From assembly GCA_964017125.1 (NCBI GenBank), contig OZ024908.1, forward strand, positions 84,279,099 through 84,343,098: DNA of 64,000 nt, written 5' to 3'. A program made the translations under genes and the position numbers. Shown piece by piece: positions 1-10,169 of this stretch; position 1 is the stretch's first letter; every line of letters starts with the position of its first letter. The notes beneath the pieces are model-generated. The model was not told the origin of the DNA, ran no database searches, and saw only the letters and a list, made by a program, of their open reading frames with translations. Source of the stretch: Flabesymbios commensalis (Eukaryota; Annelida; Polychaeta; Terebellida; Flabelligeridae).

Positions 1-347
<347 letters not shown>

Positions 348-1265
348 TTTACTGCAGTATATTCGTTACATCAATGAAAATAGAATCCTAGGTTACATCG
401 TCATTAGTTCATCAACCGTCCATCACGCCGACCACCCCCCCCCCCTCTCACCACCACAACCCACCATACGTGCTAACTGACGAATGCCTCTCACGTTGTG
501 GTAATAACTATCACCTTCCCGAAATTATCTGCAAACTCGTCAGACCCAATTCCACCAGATAGCAATTTGTTCCTGTTAATCTGCGCACGCACGGCTAATC
601 AACTTCCGGTGGTTGTGCCACCTGTAGGGGTCCTGTCAAGGTCACTCGTCTCTGCCAAGGTCACAGTGAGGTAAACATAATCCGTCATTCAATGATGAAC
701 TATAGTGTTAGTATAAGTGTATCTTTGGAATTAAATGTGCTATCCGTCACTCTAATGACTGACAGATGACACCCTTTAGTTTCAAAAGGACGAAAGATAG
801 ACAATTTAGAATTAATGAATGGTGAATGCATAGATGAAATTATTTATTTATATTTTACTGATTTAGTTCATCCGCTTATACGGAGAGTTAATGGAAATGA
901 CAGGGTATAATGATTCTACACTCGATTATTATTTAACACTGCTTGTGTAATGAAGCACAAATTTAAATTCAAGTGCCAGAATTTCAACGTAATATTTAAT
1001 GATTGTTATAAATCATGATGACCTGCGAAGACGAATAAGATCACACTGAAAAACATGGTTTCAAATGCATCTTAAAATTTGTGAAAATATCTCACAAATA
1101 ATGAATTTGGCATAATTGCGGGTGGCTTTTTCTTCATCCCACTAATACTCTTAGCTTTCTCTCATTTCCATCAGAAAACTTTTCCCATGAAAATAAGAAA
1201 AAGTTAAGATAATCCTAATTTTAAGATACTTAGTGGAATGGGCTTCATGTCTTGTCCTGGACATA
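348..1265. other. no gene seen; AT-rich spacer
   Basis: There is no convincing exon or RNA gene here. A C-run lies near 434-445. At about 1150-1240 a decayed inverted repeat (CTCTCATTTCCAT, then a degraded reverse half) looks like an old relative of the palindrome at 1467-1618. Confidence 0.5.
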
Positions 1266-1466
1266 GGCTAGATATATTGCGTACCTCCACAATACCAGGG
1301 AGGGTTATGTTTTTGGTCCAGTTGGTTATCAGTCTGATTACTTAAACGTAATAATCGGATTTGCATGAAACTTTCACCAGAGTTGTGTTCCGGGCCAAGG
1401 AACAAGCGATTAAATTTTGGGGATGATCTGGATCACGATCTGTATACAGGATCCGGATTACGTTCC
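1266..1466 (+). mobile_element. dispersed repeat, GGATTTGCATGAAACTTTC type
   Basis: The sequence contains GTTATGTTTTTGGTCC, then GGATTTGCATGAAACTTTC, then GATTAAATTTTGGGGATGAT followed by GATCTGGATCACGATCTG. I recognise this order from non-autonomous repeats in several aquatic animal genomes; the recognition is from memory and was not searched. Its right end runs into the palindrome at 1467, so the two may be one element. Confidence 0.45.
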
Positions 1467-1618
1467 AGATGCGCATATTACAAAGAATCCTAACTTTTAT
1501 CCTATCTCAACTTTCTCTCATTTCCATTAAAAAAGTTGGGATCAATCCCAACTTTTTTTATGGAAATGAGAGAAAGTTGCGATAGGATCAAAGTTAGGAT
1601 TCTTTGTAATATGCGCCC
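1467..1618. repeat. long palindrome, family M
   Basis: Two arms of about 70 bp are near-perfect reverse complements. The left arm begins GCGCATATTACAAAGAATCC and the right arm ends GGATTCTTTGTAATATGCGC. The centre is AAAAAAGTTGGGATCAATCC followed by its complement. The transcript would form one long hairpin. It is probably a foldback MITE; a related hairpin lies at 20140-20222. Confidence 0.8.
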
Positions 1619-2149
1619 CAGATCACATGGATTGGTCATATATTATTTGATGTAATTTTAGAGAATACTTCTTTACGACGTCATAGTCTCACAACCCTTG
1701 TGTACTGTTATACTAAACTTACCTAGCTGAATGGATGCAATAGGTTGAATCTCCGACGCCATAATCATATACAGTGAAGTTTTACTATATATAGCTACTT
1801 AATCAATGAATGCAATACTACTACTACTATGGGTTTTACCATCATTCCGAGCAATATTTTCTTCGAAGGTTTGCAGTCTCTGACTGACTGACTGACTGGC
1901 TTGTATCTCTGGTTGTGAGCAGAGTTTAGTCACACACGTAACTGGACATTATAGACGAGGGAGACGGTATTCGGTGGCGACCTAAGCACCACCTCCTGAC
2001 ACGTGCCATGTAGAGAACATCAAATGCAGTCATTATCACCCACATAAGCCTGGTAAAAACCCCGCAGCACGCACATGTCAGACACCCCGACACTGATCTG
2101 CATCTATTTAATTTTGTAGTCAGCGTGGTGTCAAGGGTTTACTCGAAAG
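1619..2149. other. no gene seen
   Basis: Unique-looking sequence with a short (CTGA)n run near 1880-1898. No exon, RNA gene or repeat family is recognised. Confidence 0.4.
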
Positions 2150-2225
2150 TTATGATGTCTCCGGTCCAGTTTAGCCTATATGTGCACAAAGGTGGCCTTA
2201 ACACCGTTTATTCATTTTATTGTCT
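2150..2225 (+). mobile_element. SINE-1 3' tail fragment
   Basis: It contains CCAGTTTAGCCTATATGTGC followed by ACAAAGGTGGCC, which is the 3' part of SINE-1 (reference copy 42820-43135, minus). The tRNA-like heads are absent. The short ORF that starts upstream is incidental. Confidence 0.75.
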
Positions 2226-2330
2226 GATTATGCGATCACCGCTCGTATTGATGGGTGTGTGTTTTTGCCCCTTTCGTTGTGATGATTTTTTTAAGTGCAT
2301 TATCTGTTTTCCCCTGGTATCAGTGCATGG

Positions 2331-2585
2331 CTGATCCAGAGGGGCGTCCGGGGATGCTAACACCCCTTTTCCAAAACTAAATTACCTCAAAGTAGATAAA
2401 AATTATCGAAATATTGGTATTTGCCACTCTAAATTTAGTAGTATAGTGTTTCAAGTTGAGGCGCTATACTAGTAATTTAAGAGTATCAATCCCCCGGTAT
2501 TAGATCAGTTGAGAAAATCATTAATTGACACATATTATTTTTATTTGTTTCAATCGGATCCTCATAATTCTGGATCCGCACAGCA
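2331..2585. mobile_element. MITE family F, copy 1
   Basis: GGATCC lies at both edges. A central inverted repeat has TAGTATAGTGTTTCAAGTTG opposite GAGGCGCTATACTAGTAA. It matches 5668-5945, which is better preserved and is described there. Confidence 0.65.
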
Positions 2586-2650
2586 AGAATGAGATGTTGG
2601 CACAATGTCGGCTTGATGCTGGGCCAGCGTCACAGACGGTTTAACCTTTA
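2586..2650. mobile_element. MITE family B, partial
   Basis: The segment GATGCTGGGCCAGCGTCACA resembles the centre of family B (reference 55802-55910). The outer CCCAGCAAACAC ends are missing. Confidence 0.5.
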
Positions 2651-2654
2651 CAGG

Positions 2655-2877
2655 GGTCGACTGTATACATGTACGTCAGAATTCGACGTCTGCAGACGTC
2701 TAAAGACGGTCTCCGCACTGTAAGAATTAAAATATGTATAATGGACGTAGACCCATAACATAGGTATTCAATTAAAGGGGGGAGGGCTAACTGAAACATT
2801 TATGATTATTTCATATTGAAGAAACACTTTGGTCTCCATAATTTATATAAACAAAATCAGCGTTTTAATGGTTACAC
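2655..2877 (+). mobile_element. MITE family A, copy 1
   Basis: A decayed GACGTC hairpin is followed by the family A body (GACCCATAACATAGGTATTC, then a GAGGGCTAACTG variant and GGTCTCCATA). It ends AGCGTTTTAATGGTTA. The short ORF over it is incidental. Confidence 0.7.
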
Positions 2878-2979
2878 AAACATTGGGTCAACATATTGTG
2901 CTTGCCGGAATGTTGCATGCTCGGCATCAGCTGAAATGATTTCCGGTAGAATACGTGTTTTAAATGACCACACTATAAT

Positions 2980-3136
2980 GTCTGGCATTCAGTGGGATGA
3001 GTCTTAAACTTCATTGTGATGAAATATTATAAAATACTGACTGATGATATTCAGTGGGATCAGTGTTAAACTTCATTGTGTTAAAAAACCACAAGGCTGC
3101 CATTCACCAGGATAAGTGTCAGACTACATTAAGCAT
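2980..3136 (+). repeat. short degenerate tandem repeat
   Basis: The motif GGCATTCAGTGGGATGAGT with an AAACTTCATTGTG tail recurs about three times at spacings of about 65 and 50 bp (near 2982, 3047 and 3097). The copies get progressively weaker. No function is inferred. Confidence 0.6.
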
Positions 3137-3295
3137 TTTTCTTAGCTGGCACTTAATACTTACTCCATTCTCGTGTCTTACTTATCCTTAAGTAATTTGC
3201 ATGTTTTTTTCATGGTTTTTCTTTACTAGAATGCACAGTAAAAAGTCACCTGCACTGAAATGAATAACACGTTGTTTAGCCAGTACGCTAACTAA

Positions 3296-3400
3296 CCCAG
3301 AAAACACTAGACGGTGTCCCGGAGTTGGGCCAATGATGGACCACCGTCCACGATGCTGGCCCAGCATTGGGCTAACACCGGTATAACGTCTCTTGTTTAA
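3296..3400. mobile_element. MITE family B, copy 2
   Basis: The left end is CCCAGAAAACACTAGACG and the right end is CGTCTCTTGTTT. The central palindrome is GTCCACGATGCTGG. It is more diverged between arms than most copies. Confidence 0.7.
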
Positions 3401-3805
3401 TGAGAATGACCTTCAAATAAGGGTGCCTGCTCTCGCCGGCTCACGCTACTTCTCGCTTTACCTAATGGCGTATATCACAGATCTCGTGGGATCTCATTAG
3501 CTTCGTGTAGAGTCGGGTATCTCCGTGGAGTCCCGAGTGCCGAGCATCTTCTCCTGTCCTAATAAGGGCAATCTGACTGCTTGTGTGACTCTTGGCCGAG
3601 CACTGGTACAATCAATCATTCAATGAGAGTCAGGTATTGCCCAAGCGTTGTCTGGAAATAAGTCACCCTACAAAACAAATCACTTAAACATATGTAATTA
3701 ATGTAACTAGAGCATAAATAAACGAATTCGAATCTGACATAACTATTTGTATTTGTTTATCATGCTTGAGATGTTGTTGAATCATACACTTGGATATCAG
3801 TCATC
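3401..3805. other. no gene seen
   Basis: Unique-looking sequence with some GC near 3430-3600. No exon with credible splice signals or protein similarity is recognised. Confidence 0.35.
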
Positions 3806-3810
3806 TCTTT

Positions 3811-4075
3811 TTAACCCATTGCCTGCTGATCGCAGACCATTGTCTTTTTCAATCTACATGTTTTTTATTAGTCGATCAAATTCACTGATATTGGGAATGA
3901 AATGGGTTTTTAAACATCAAGATTTGCAAATGTTTTGTCTCAAATTAAATTAATATCATTAATTTTCTGCCACGTGAAATGGTGGGTCGCGGTAGCGAGA
4001 CACAACATCAAGTGGGTGAAAAATAAATTATATAAATTAAAAAAAGTAAATTAGCATGGTAAGGGTTTAAATATA
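3811..4075 (+). mobile_element. MITE family C, copy 1
   Basis: It begins TTAACCCATTGCC, passes through GGGAATGAAATG and ATCAAGATTTGCAAATGT, and has the hairpin GGTGGGTCGCGGTAGCGAGA. It ends GGTAAGGGTTTA. The family is described at 57461-57684. Confidence 0.75.
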
Positions 4076-4209
4076 TTTTTAATCTTGTTTTCATAATTAT
4101 GAAAACTGTACTATGTATGTCGTATTTTTTTTAGATAAAAACACTCTGGCAGCTAGAGGAGGGATGTTTAAACTCTGCTACGTTAAGCAACACAGAGGGT
4201 GATTTTTCA

Positions 4210-4452
4210 ACCCTTTAACCGCCGGTGTCGCATATAGTCGGGTTTTCTTTTTTATTAGCACATTAAGTACCACCTTTTAAACATGTTAAAGATAAAATAT
4301 GACATCAATCAGCAATGTTTGAAAACAGTTGACCTCCATTTTGTCAAATCTGAATAATTTTCACTCACTTGAAGTTGTGGATCGCGTCAGCGAGACACAA
4401 CTTCAAGTGGGTGAAAATTCAGATTGAATAATTTGGCAGTTAAAGGGTTAAT
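4210..4452 (+). mobile_element. MITE family E, copy 1
   Basis: The left end is AACCCTTTAACCGCCGGTG and the right end is GGCAGTTAAAGGGTTAA. Next to the right end lies a hairpin, CACTTGAAGTTGTGGATCGC with TCAGCGAGACACAACTTC. The hairpin is shared with family C but the rest of the body is not. It is flanked by TTAA. Other copies are at 26016, 28998 and 60246. Confidence 0.8.
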
Positions 4453-5074
4453 GCATTGAGTGTATTGAGAATCTGACGTCTGACGTCAGATTCTGACGTC
4501 TAAAGTCGATCCCCGCACTGAACGAGTAAAATAATTATGATGGTCATAGACCCATAACATAGTTAATCAAATGAAGCGGAAAGAGCTAACTAAGAAATTT
4601 ATAAAGGGAAAAGTAAAGGTGCAGGTCTGATATGACCTGAAGACCTATCATCCGACTTTACATTTTATCTACTAGTCAATGGACCTGTTCATTCGTGTGT
4701 CATTTCAACTCCATAGAGAGCATGCAGTCCTGCAGCCTTTCGGCGCATTGAATTTATCGTACACATTGCCATCTCTGTCCTACCAGGTACTCATTTTCAC
4801 TTGATTCAAGTGAAGCATTTGAGGGTAAAGTGCCTTGCCCAGGGATACAACATCTTAACAATGTCTCAAGATTGAGAGAAGAGAAACATGAACATGATAT
4901 TTCTCTAAAAATCTGCACCAAGCGGGATTTGCAACCGCACGGCATGGCATGCAACCATTGCGCCATGTCCCTCTCTCTATAATGATTTCATATATACAAT
5001 TGAATGATTTCATATTGAATAAAACCTTCGGTCACCATGGTTTCTAGAGAACTATTTCCGCGTTGTAAGGGTTA
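4453..5074 (+). mobile_element. MITE family A, copy 2, split by a SINE-2
   Basis: The hairpin and the left part (GATCCCCGCACTG, GACCCATAACATAG, GAAAGAGCTAACTAAG) run to about 4610. The right part (TATAATGATTTCATAT, GGTTTCTAGAG, CGCGTTGTAAGGGTTA) resumes at about 4979. The 370 bp between them is a SINE-2, so the SINE came later. AATGATTTCATAT is duplicated just right of the SINE. Confidence 0.75.
4611..4978 (-). mobile_element. SINE-2, tRNA-derived, copy 1
   Basis: On the minus strand it starts with a tRNA-like head (near 4900-4975) and continues through a core with TTGTATCCCTGGGCAAGGCA and TACCTGGTAGGACAGAGATG. It is the same family as 8095-8463, but the A and B boxes are more decayed. It lies inside a family A MITE. 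Confidence 0.65.
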
Positions 5075-5334
5075 CAGGGAGTGTTGGTGTTTTCACTCAA
5101 CATTTCCCTGAACAATCAGTGTAACGGACAACCGGCGTATTACGGACATCTCCCGCCCTAATGACCATCATTATCCGGTGCGTAAGACCTCTCAACCTCG
5201 CCACCATGTCACGACACGGCCAATCAACACGTCTACATCGCATCACGTGACGTAACCTGGTTATCGGTGAGATAAGCAATTAGGCCAGCTTATGATTAAC
5301 CAACGAGTGACTGTTTACGTGCCTGTTTACTGAC
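5075..5334. other. no gene seen
   Basis: Unique-looking sequence with moderate CpG. A 60-codon ORF on the minus strand has no recognisable similarity. Confidence 0.3.
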
Positions 5335-5612
5335 ATCATGGGCAGTGGCCCTGGTGCAGCTTGAAAAGTCGGAAATCGCCGGTTCGAGCCCCACTCTGGC
5401 CTTCAATTTCAAAGAAACAAAATGTTTCTTCTCCGCTCATTCGTAGTGATTTCATATTATAGCGCGCTCGGTCTCGGCCTTCCGGGGCTCGAATTTCGAA
5501 TCTTGTGTCTTAAGGGCAGTATCATCTCATTCATCTCACCATCCTCAGGAGGTTCTCCTGGCCCAGTTTAGCATATATGTGCACAAGATGGCATAAAACC
5601 CCATTCATCTCA
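5335..5612 (+). mobile_element. SINE-1, near full-length older copy
   Basis: The first tRNA-like head has CCGGTTCGAGCCCC as B box near 5382. Then come TCAAAGAAACAAAATGTTTC, a second tRNA-like head (GGGGCTCGAATTTCGAATC near 5484) and the tail CCTGGCCCAGTTTAGC. About 10-15 percent of positions look diverged from the young copies. Confidence 0.8.
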
Positions 5613-5667
5613 TTTCATTCATTCAATAACATCGTCATTTCCCGAGAGTTATTCGCACATAACAGGG

Positions 5668-5945
5668 CAGTGGCGGAGCCAGATATAGGGGGGGGGGGGG
5701 GGAGTGGTCATGATCCCACTTTTTTTAAACTCAATTCCCGCAACATCGATCAAACTTGCCAAAATATCGGTATTTGACACTCTAAGTTTACTAGGGTAGT
5801 GCCTCAATTTGAGGCACTACCCTAGTAAATTTAGAGTGTCAAGCCTTCATAAAAATATTAGCTGAGAAGTCTAGAACATAATTGATTAACTCTTTTTTTT
5901 CAATCGACTCCCACCTTTTTCACCATTCTGCATCCGCCCCAGAGG
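5668..5945. mobile_element. MITE family F, reference copy
   Basis: The outer ends read GGCGGAGCCAGA and CTGCATCCGCC, forming short inverted ends. A G-run of 14 follows the left end. The centre is a near-perfect hairpin: ACTAGGGTAGTGCCTCAATT pairs with its complement GAGGCACTACCCTAGT. The flanking arms ATATCGGTATTTGACACTC and GAGTGTCAAG extend the pairing. No coding capacity is seen. Confidence 0.75.
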
Positions 5946-6175
5946 GGAATCGTTATCTCCTACCCATCTTCCCTAACGCAAGGCTTAACAGTCTCAGAGC
6001 TTTGGTCTAAACCTCAGAGATTGTAAAGGCTTGCCGAGAAATGATAGGCTTTATTTTATTCAAAAGCTGCTGTGGTCAGATGGTCCACAATAATAACAGG
6101 TATGATGTACTTTGGAACTTTTTGAAGTTTTGCAGCGATCTTTTCAAAAATGCGACGATGTAAAATATGCATACA
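5946..6175. other. no gene seen
   Basis: Unique-looking sequence between a family F MITE and a locally duplicated block. Confidence 0.3.
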
Positions 6176-6440
6176 CTGATGTACGTATGAATATTGAACA
6201 GTAGCAAAATGGTTACAAAAGGCAAAACGTGTTTTTTTTTATGTTATTCCATTTATTTCCCGTTGTAGACAGACGCAGCGATTTGACTCTAAGTTTTGAG
6301 AAAATGTAATTAATATATTTCAGTCAGGCCTACTGCGCCACAGTATCAATTTATCAAATAAAAAATCTGATAGACATGATACAGGAAATGAAGAAGTTCA
6401 CATTGCAATAAAAAAAGATGTTGTAAAACGAGATTATACG
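6176..6440 (+). repeat. direct duplicate, unit 1
   Basis: This block matches 7188-7460 in the same orientation. Shared landmarks are TTGAACAGTAGC, CAGCGATATGAC or CAGCGATTTGAC, AATATTTCAG, AAAAATCTGATA and GGAAATGA with AAGTTCA. No protein similarity is recognised. In both units a SINE-1 fragment and a family A MITE follow, so the duplication was larger than this block. Confidence 0.75.
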
Positions 6441-6477
6441 AGTCTCTGTAAATCGCCACACAAACAAGTAAGTAAAC

Positions 6478-6778
6478 ATAATAAATGAATAAATGAATAA
6501 ATAAATAAATGAGTAAATAAATAAATGAATAAATGAATAAATGATTAAATGAGTAAATGAATAAATGAATAATTGAATGAATGAATGAATAAATGGATAA
6601 ATCGATAAATCGATAAATGAATAAATGAATAAATAAAAAAATGAATAAATGAATAAATGAATAAATGAATAAATGAATAAATGAATAAATGAATAAATGA
6701 ATAAATGAATAAATTAATGAATGACTGACTGAGTGAATGAATGAATGAATGAATGAATGAATGAATGAATGAATGAAA
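6478..6778 (+). repeat. (GAAT/AAAT)n microsatellite
   Basis: Tandem AATGAATA-type tetranucleotides with several variant blocks run for about 300 bp. The right end merges with the tail of a minus-strand SINE-1, from which it probably arose. Confidence 0.85.
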
Positions 6779-7010
6779 AAGAGCTTAGACCACTCAGTGG
6801 ACGTAGGGCCTACAGACTAAATTTGACCAGGATAACCTCTCGAGGTAGTGTGGTGAGAGAATCAGATAACAGTGTCTTCTCAACACAGGATTCTACCTCT
6901 CAGTCTCAGAGGCTCACCACCATTCTGAATATGTGTAAGTGACCGGAGAAGAAACATTTTGTTTCTTTGGACGAACCCGAGCTCTCTGGCGTGACAGTAT
7001 GTTGACTTTA
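6779..7010 (-). mobile_element. SINE-1, old fragment
   Basis: Reading the minus strand, GAGCTCGGGTTCG, then GAAACAAAATGTTTCTTCTC, a decayed second head and a degraded tail can be followed. It is flanked on its tail side by the (GAAT)n array. Confidence 0.6.
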
Positions 7011-7021
7011 GTCACTGGCTT

Positions 7022-7165
7022 AACTATTTCAGCACGGGGATCGACTTTAGACGTCAGAATCTGACGTTCATAGACGTCAGATTCTGACGTCTAAAGTCGA
7101 TCACCGCACTGAAATATTGATAATGGCCGTAGACCCATAACACACATAGATACTCAAATGACGGA
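7022..7165 (+). mobile_element. MITE family A, copy 3 (right part missing)
   Basis: The hairpin is well kept (GGGGATCGACTTTAGACGTC to GACGTCTAAAGTCGATC). The body stops after GGCCGTAGACCCATAAC and a decayed TTCAAATGA. The duplicated block at 7188 follows. Confidence 0.75.
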
Positions 7166-7187
7166 TTACCGATGTTATAGATGTATA

Positions 7188-7460
7188 GATGCAAGTGTAG
7201 CTATTGAACAGTAGCGATATGATTAAAAAAGATAAGCGAAACTACGTTTTTTTTATTATGTTACACTTATATATTTTCTGCTGTATACAGAGGCAGCGAT
7301 ATGACACTCGGAGTCTCGGGCATATATTGTTTCTAGACAATTCAATTAAAATATTTCAGCTACTGCCCCCCAGTATTAATTTAACAAATAAAAATCTGAT
7401 AAATATGAGAAAGGAAATGAAAAAGTTCAGATTGCACTCTAAAAATATATTGTAAAACGT
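7188..7460 (+). repeat. direct duplicate, unit 2
   Basis: This is the second copy of 6176-6440, about three quarters similar by eye. An 83-codon ORF over it is not conserved in unit 1, so I do not call a gene. Confidence 0.7.
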
Positions 7461-7464
7461 TTTA

Positions 7465-7560
7465 ATAAAAAGGAAATATTAGAGAAGAAGCATTCTATTT
7501 CTTTGAAATATTTATACCTGAGCCGGCAGAGGAACCCGAGCTCTCTGGCGTGACAGTTTA
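7465..7560 (-). mobile_element. SINE-1 head fragment
   Basis: GAGGAACCCGAGCTCTCTGG with GCGTGACAG matches the segment near 6980, and the same A-family MITE start follows. It is part of the second unit of the local duplication. Confidence 0.6.
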
Positions 7561-7590
7561 GTCACTACATCAGGGCTCCAGCTGGTTTAA

Positions 7591-8030
7591 CCCTTTAAGT
7601 GCGGGGATCGACTTCAGATCATTAAAATCGTTGTTAGTTGCAATTACTATTGATTATGAACAGTTTCACGATCGAAAAACGTTTTTTATATGATAATAAT
7701 ATATGTATTTTGGTCGTGATTTAAACATGATATGTGAAATGGTCGCATCAGATCTCCATCTTGGTATTAAAGGGTCGTATCGGCCACTTTACAAAGTGTG
7801 AGATACACCCTTTAACACCAAGGTGACGATCTCAGCATATCGTCGCAAAAGTTAGATGTCAGATCCTGACGTCTAAAGTCGATCCCCGATATTTATAATG
7901 GCCATAGACCCATAACTTAGGTATTCAAATGAAGCGGAAAGCGCTAACTAAGACATTTATGATGGTTTCAAATTACAAAAATACATTGGTCTCTTGGTTT
8001 GAAAACAATATTTCAACGCTTTAAGGGTGA
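7591..8030 (+). mobile_element. MITE family A, copy 4, split by family N
   Basis: TTTAACCCTTTAAGTGCGGG starts the hairpin. It breaks off at about 7619 and resumes near 7852 with AGATGTCAGATCCTGACGTC, then the normal body to CAACGCTTTAAGGGT. The 230 bp between is a different hairpin element. Confidence 0.75.
7620..7851. mobile_element. hairpin element family N inside family A
   Basis: The inner hairpin reads CATCTTGGTATTAAAGGGTC opposite ACCCTTTAACACCAAGGTGA, with CACTTTACAAAGTG at its centre. The same design, in near-perfect form, is at 60955-61030. It interrupts a family A hairpin and is therefore younger than that copy. Confidence 0.6.
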
Positions 8031-8094
8031 GGTGTTGTACCCCGTACTCTACAAGTGAATAAATGATAATGAAAAAGCTTGATATCGAGAATGT

Positions 8095-8463
8095 GAGACT
8101 ACTATTTCTGCAACGGACTTACCATTTACCCCCTGGTCACAGAACCTGTTCATTTGTGTGTCATTTCAACTCCCCGCGAACATATAGCCCTGCAACCGTT
8201 TCGGTGCTAGGAAGTTATCGTACATATTGTCATCTTTGCCCTACCAGTTATTCATTTACATCTGAGTGAAGTGAAGCACTGCAGGGAAATTGTCTTACCC
8301 AAGGACACAACATCAAAACAACGATGTTCCAACGTTGAAAGAAGAGAAGCGTGATATTTATCTAAAAATCCTGCACCAAGCGGGTTTTGAACTCGGACGG
8401 CAGCAGCGGCTAATGCAACGCGCCACGCTCTAACCATTGGATTCATTCCCATCTGGGCGCGGG
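8095..8463 (-). mobile_element. SINE-2, tRNA-derived, better copy
   Basis: On the minus strand the head shows an A box (TGGTTAGAGCGTGG, near 8440) and a B-box-like GAGTTCAAAACCC (near 8385). Then follow GGTGCAGG, a core with TTGTGTCCTTGGGTAAGACA and AACTGGTAGGGCAAAGATGA, and a 3' part with AATGAACAGG. This head-and-core plan is typical of tRNA-derived SINEs of marine invertebrates. Transcription would be by RNA polymerase III. Flanking target duplications were not resolved. Confidence 0.75.
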
Positions 8464-9415
8464 GCATCGGAACGTATGATATTTTGACGTGACTATTTGG
8501 ACGAAGTGCATCGGGGCATATAATAAGTAACTATGTATATTTAATATATATTCCAGCTTAAACTCTCCCTATAAAAGGTACATTATATATAATACTAAAC
8601 CCATTCAAATTGTGTGTTTTAATAGAAAATTGGCCTTTGATAGTCATGGAAATATCATTTCAAATGTGGAGCAGGGCGTTTACCATTATACATATACATT
8701 TATTATATGATCAAGCGCACATAGCTCTAGGCCTACATATGAACGTAATGGCTATTGTATAAAATATTACAATATTGCTATTGTAGTTACGTGTGTGTAT
8801 GTATGGGATAAATTGCACATTATCACCCAATAATGCAATACTTGGTACTTCGTCTATACTTATTAAAGGGAAGCAATTCAATATCTGAGCCAACTCTTTT
8901 GAATACAATTAATGTTACAAATGCTACTATAAATATTCTTACTTTGATGTTTGTATTTGTCAACTATTATATTTAAACATTTTAATTCTAATTTTCATAT
9001 CTTATAACCTAAATAAACTTGAAACGAAATCGACCATTGAACTTGTTAATACAACGGTTAGCACCGTGCCACATCCCTCTATTATAAGAATGATGACATA
9101 GGCTAACACGTATAAGAATTAGCCAATCCCCTACCACCATTCTGTTGTTTTCAAAACTGTGAGGGAATACATTTATTTCAACCTTATTTTTCACTACCAG
9201 ACTTCCATATCTTGATATCAGAATGGGTTTCGCAAATTAATTTGTAACGAAATATAATGAGTGGTGGGTGATTTTCCTTTTTGACGCTCGACTCTCGTCT
9301 TCATCAGCAACCAAGCAGATTGATTCACCATGACAGGCCTAATTATAAACCACTCATATTCCGCGAGTGAAAAGAGCCCAGCTCAGCCTTGAAGCCTAAA
9401 TAGTTAATTATTCAT
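8464..9415. other. no gene seen; AT-rich
   Basis: The short ORFs at 8711-8908 and 9009-9194 have no recognisable similarity or splice context. No repeat family is recognised. Confidence 0.4.
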
Positions 9416-9622
9416 TTTCAGTGCGGGGACCGACTTTAGAGGTCAGTCTCTGACGTCTAGGCCTACAGACGTCAGATTATGACTTCACAATGTCCCTAGA
9501 CCTACAAAATAGGTATTGAAATAAAGCAGAAAGAGCTAACTGAGTCAATTAAGATGTTTTCAAATAGAGGAAGACCCTTTGTTGTGTCTGGTTTGTACAA
9601 CAATACTTCAGCTTCCTAAGGG
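9416..9622 (+). mobile_element. MITE family A, copy 5
   Basis: CAGTGCGGGGACCGACTTTA starts a decayed hairpin. The body (AGAAAGAGCTAACTGAG, GACCCTTTG) ends CAGCTTCCTAAGGG. Confidence 0.7.
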
Positions 9623-9631
9623 ATACCACAT

Positions 9632-9740
9632 TAGGCGCTCAATTTAACAAACAAGCTGGAATTGCTGACGCAATTACCAAATTCAGACGAGTGAAAAATA
9701 CCAGAATTAAAAAAAAACTACACCTGCCGCAGCTACAATA
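9632..9740. mobile_element. family O hairpin fragment
   Basis: The segment AAGCTGGAATTGCTGACGC with AATTACCAAATTCAGACGAG matches the hairpin of the element at 54072-54318. Confidence 0.5.
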
Positions 9741-9901
9741 GCAGTTTTACGCTTGTTTATTGATACATGTCAGTCAATATATTTTGTTTTGAGAAGTCAT
9801 TTGAAATAGATTGGAAGGTCTGCCGCATGCAGGCCTAGTTAATTAGACATGACCACATCTTACTTCGCCAAATGGCTCCTGCAGTCCAACACTAATTGCC
9901 C

Positions 9902-10012
9902 TCCCAGCAAACACCAGACGTTGACCCAATTTGGTTTTAATGCTGGCCCGCCGTCTGTGATGTCGGTCCAACATCAAAACAACATTGGGTCAACATCTCT
10001 GTTTGCGGGGCT
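9902..10012. mobile_element. MITE family B, copy 3
   Basis: CCAGCAAACACCAGACGTTG at the left is mirrored by CAACATCTCTGTTTGCGGGG at the right. The arms read ATTTGGTTTTAATGCTGG and CCAACATCAAAACAACATTG. Confidence 0.8.
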
Positions 10013-10169
10013 CCACCCAGTCGTCCAACGTATTTAGTCTAAATTACTTTTTCCTCATTTTCTTCTGTTGTCTTTCTTGGCTCCTGCCCGTAGGATTGAT
10101 GGGGCACACGTCCATTTGCGACGTGCCGTTACTATCTGCGCCACGCAGCTAACTACACAGAGACACTTT
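10013..10169. other. no gene seen
   Basis: Short unique-looking spacer. Confidence 0.3.

Noticed and set aside
5335-5612. Possible tRNA genes at good B boxes (also 29805-30108 and 8095-8463)
   Set aside because: The boxes sit in SINE heads with SINE bodies and tails, and the tRNA cloverleaf is not complete.
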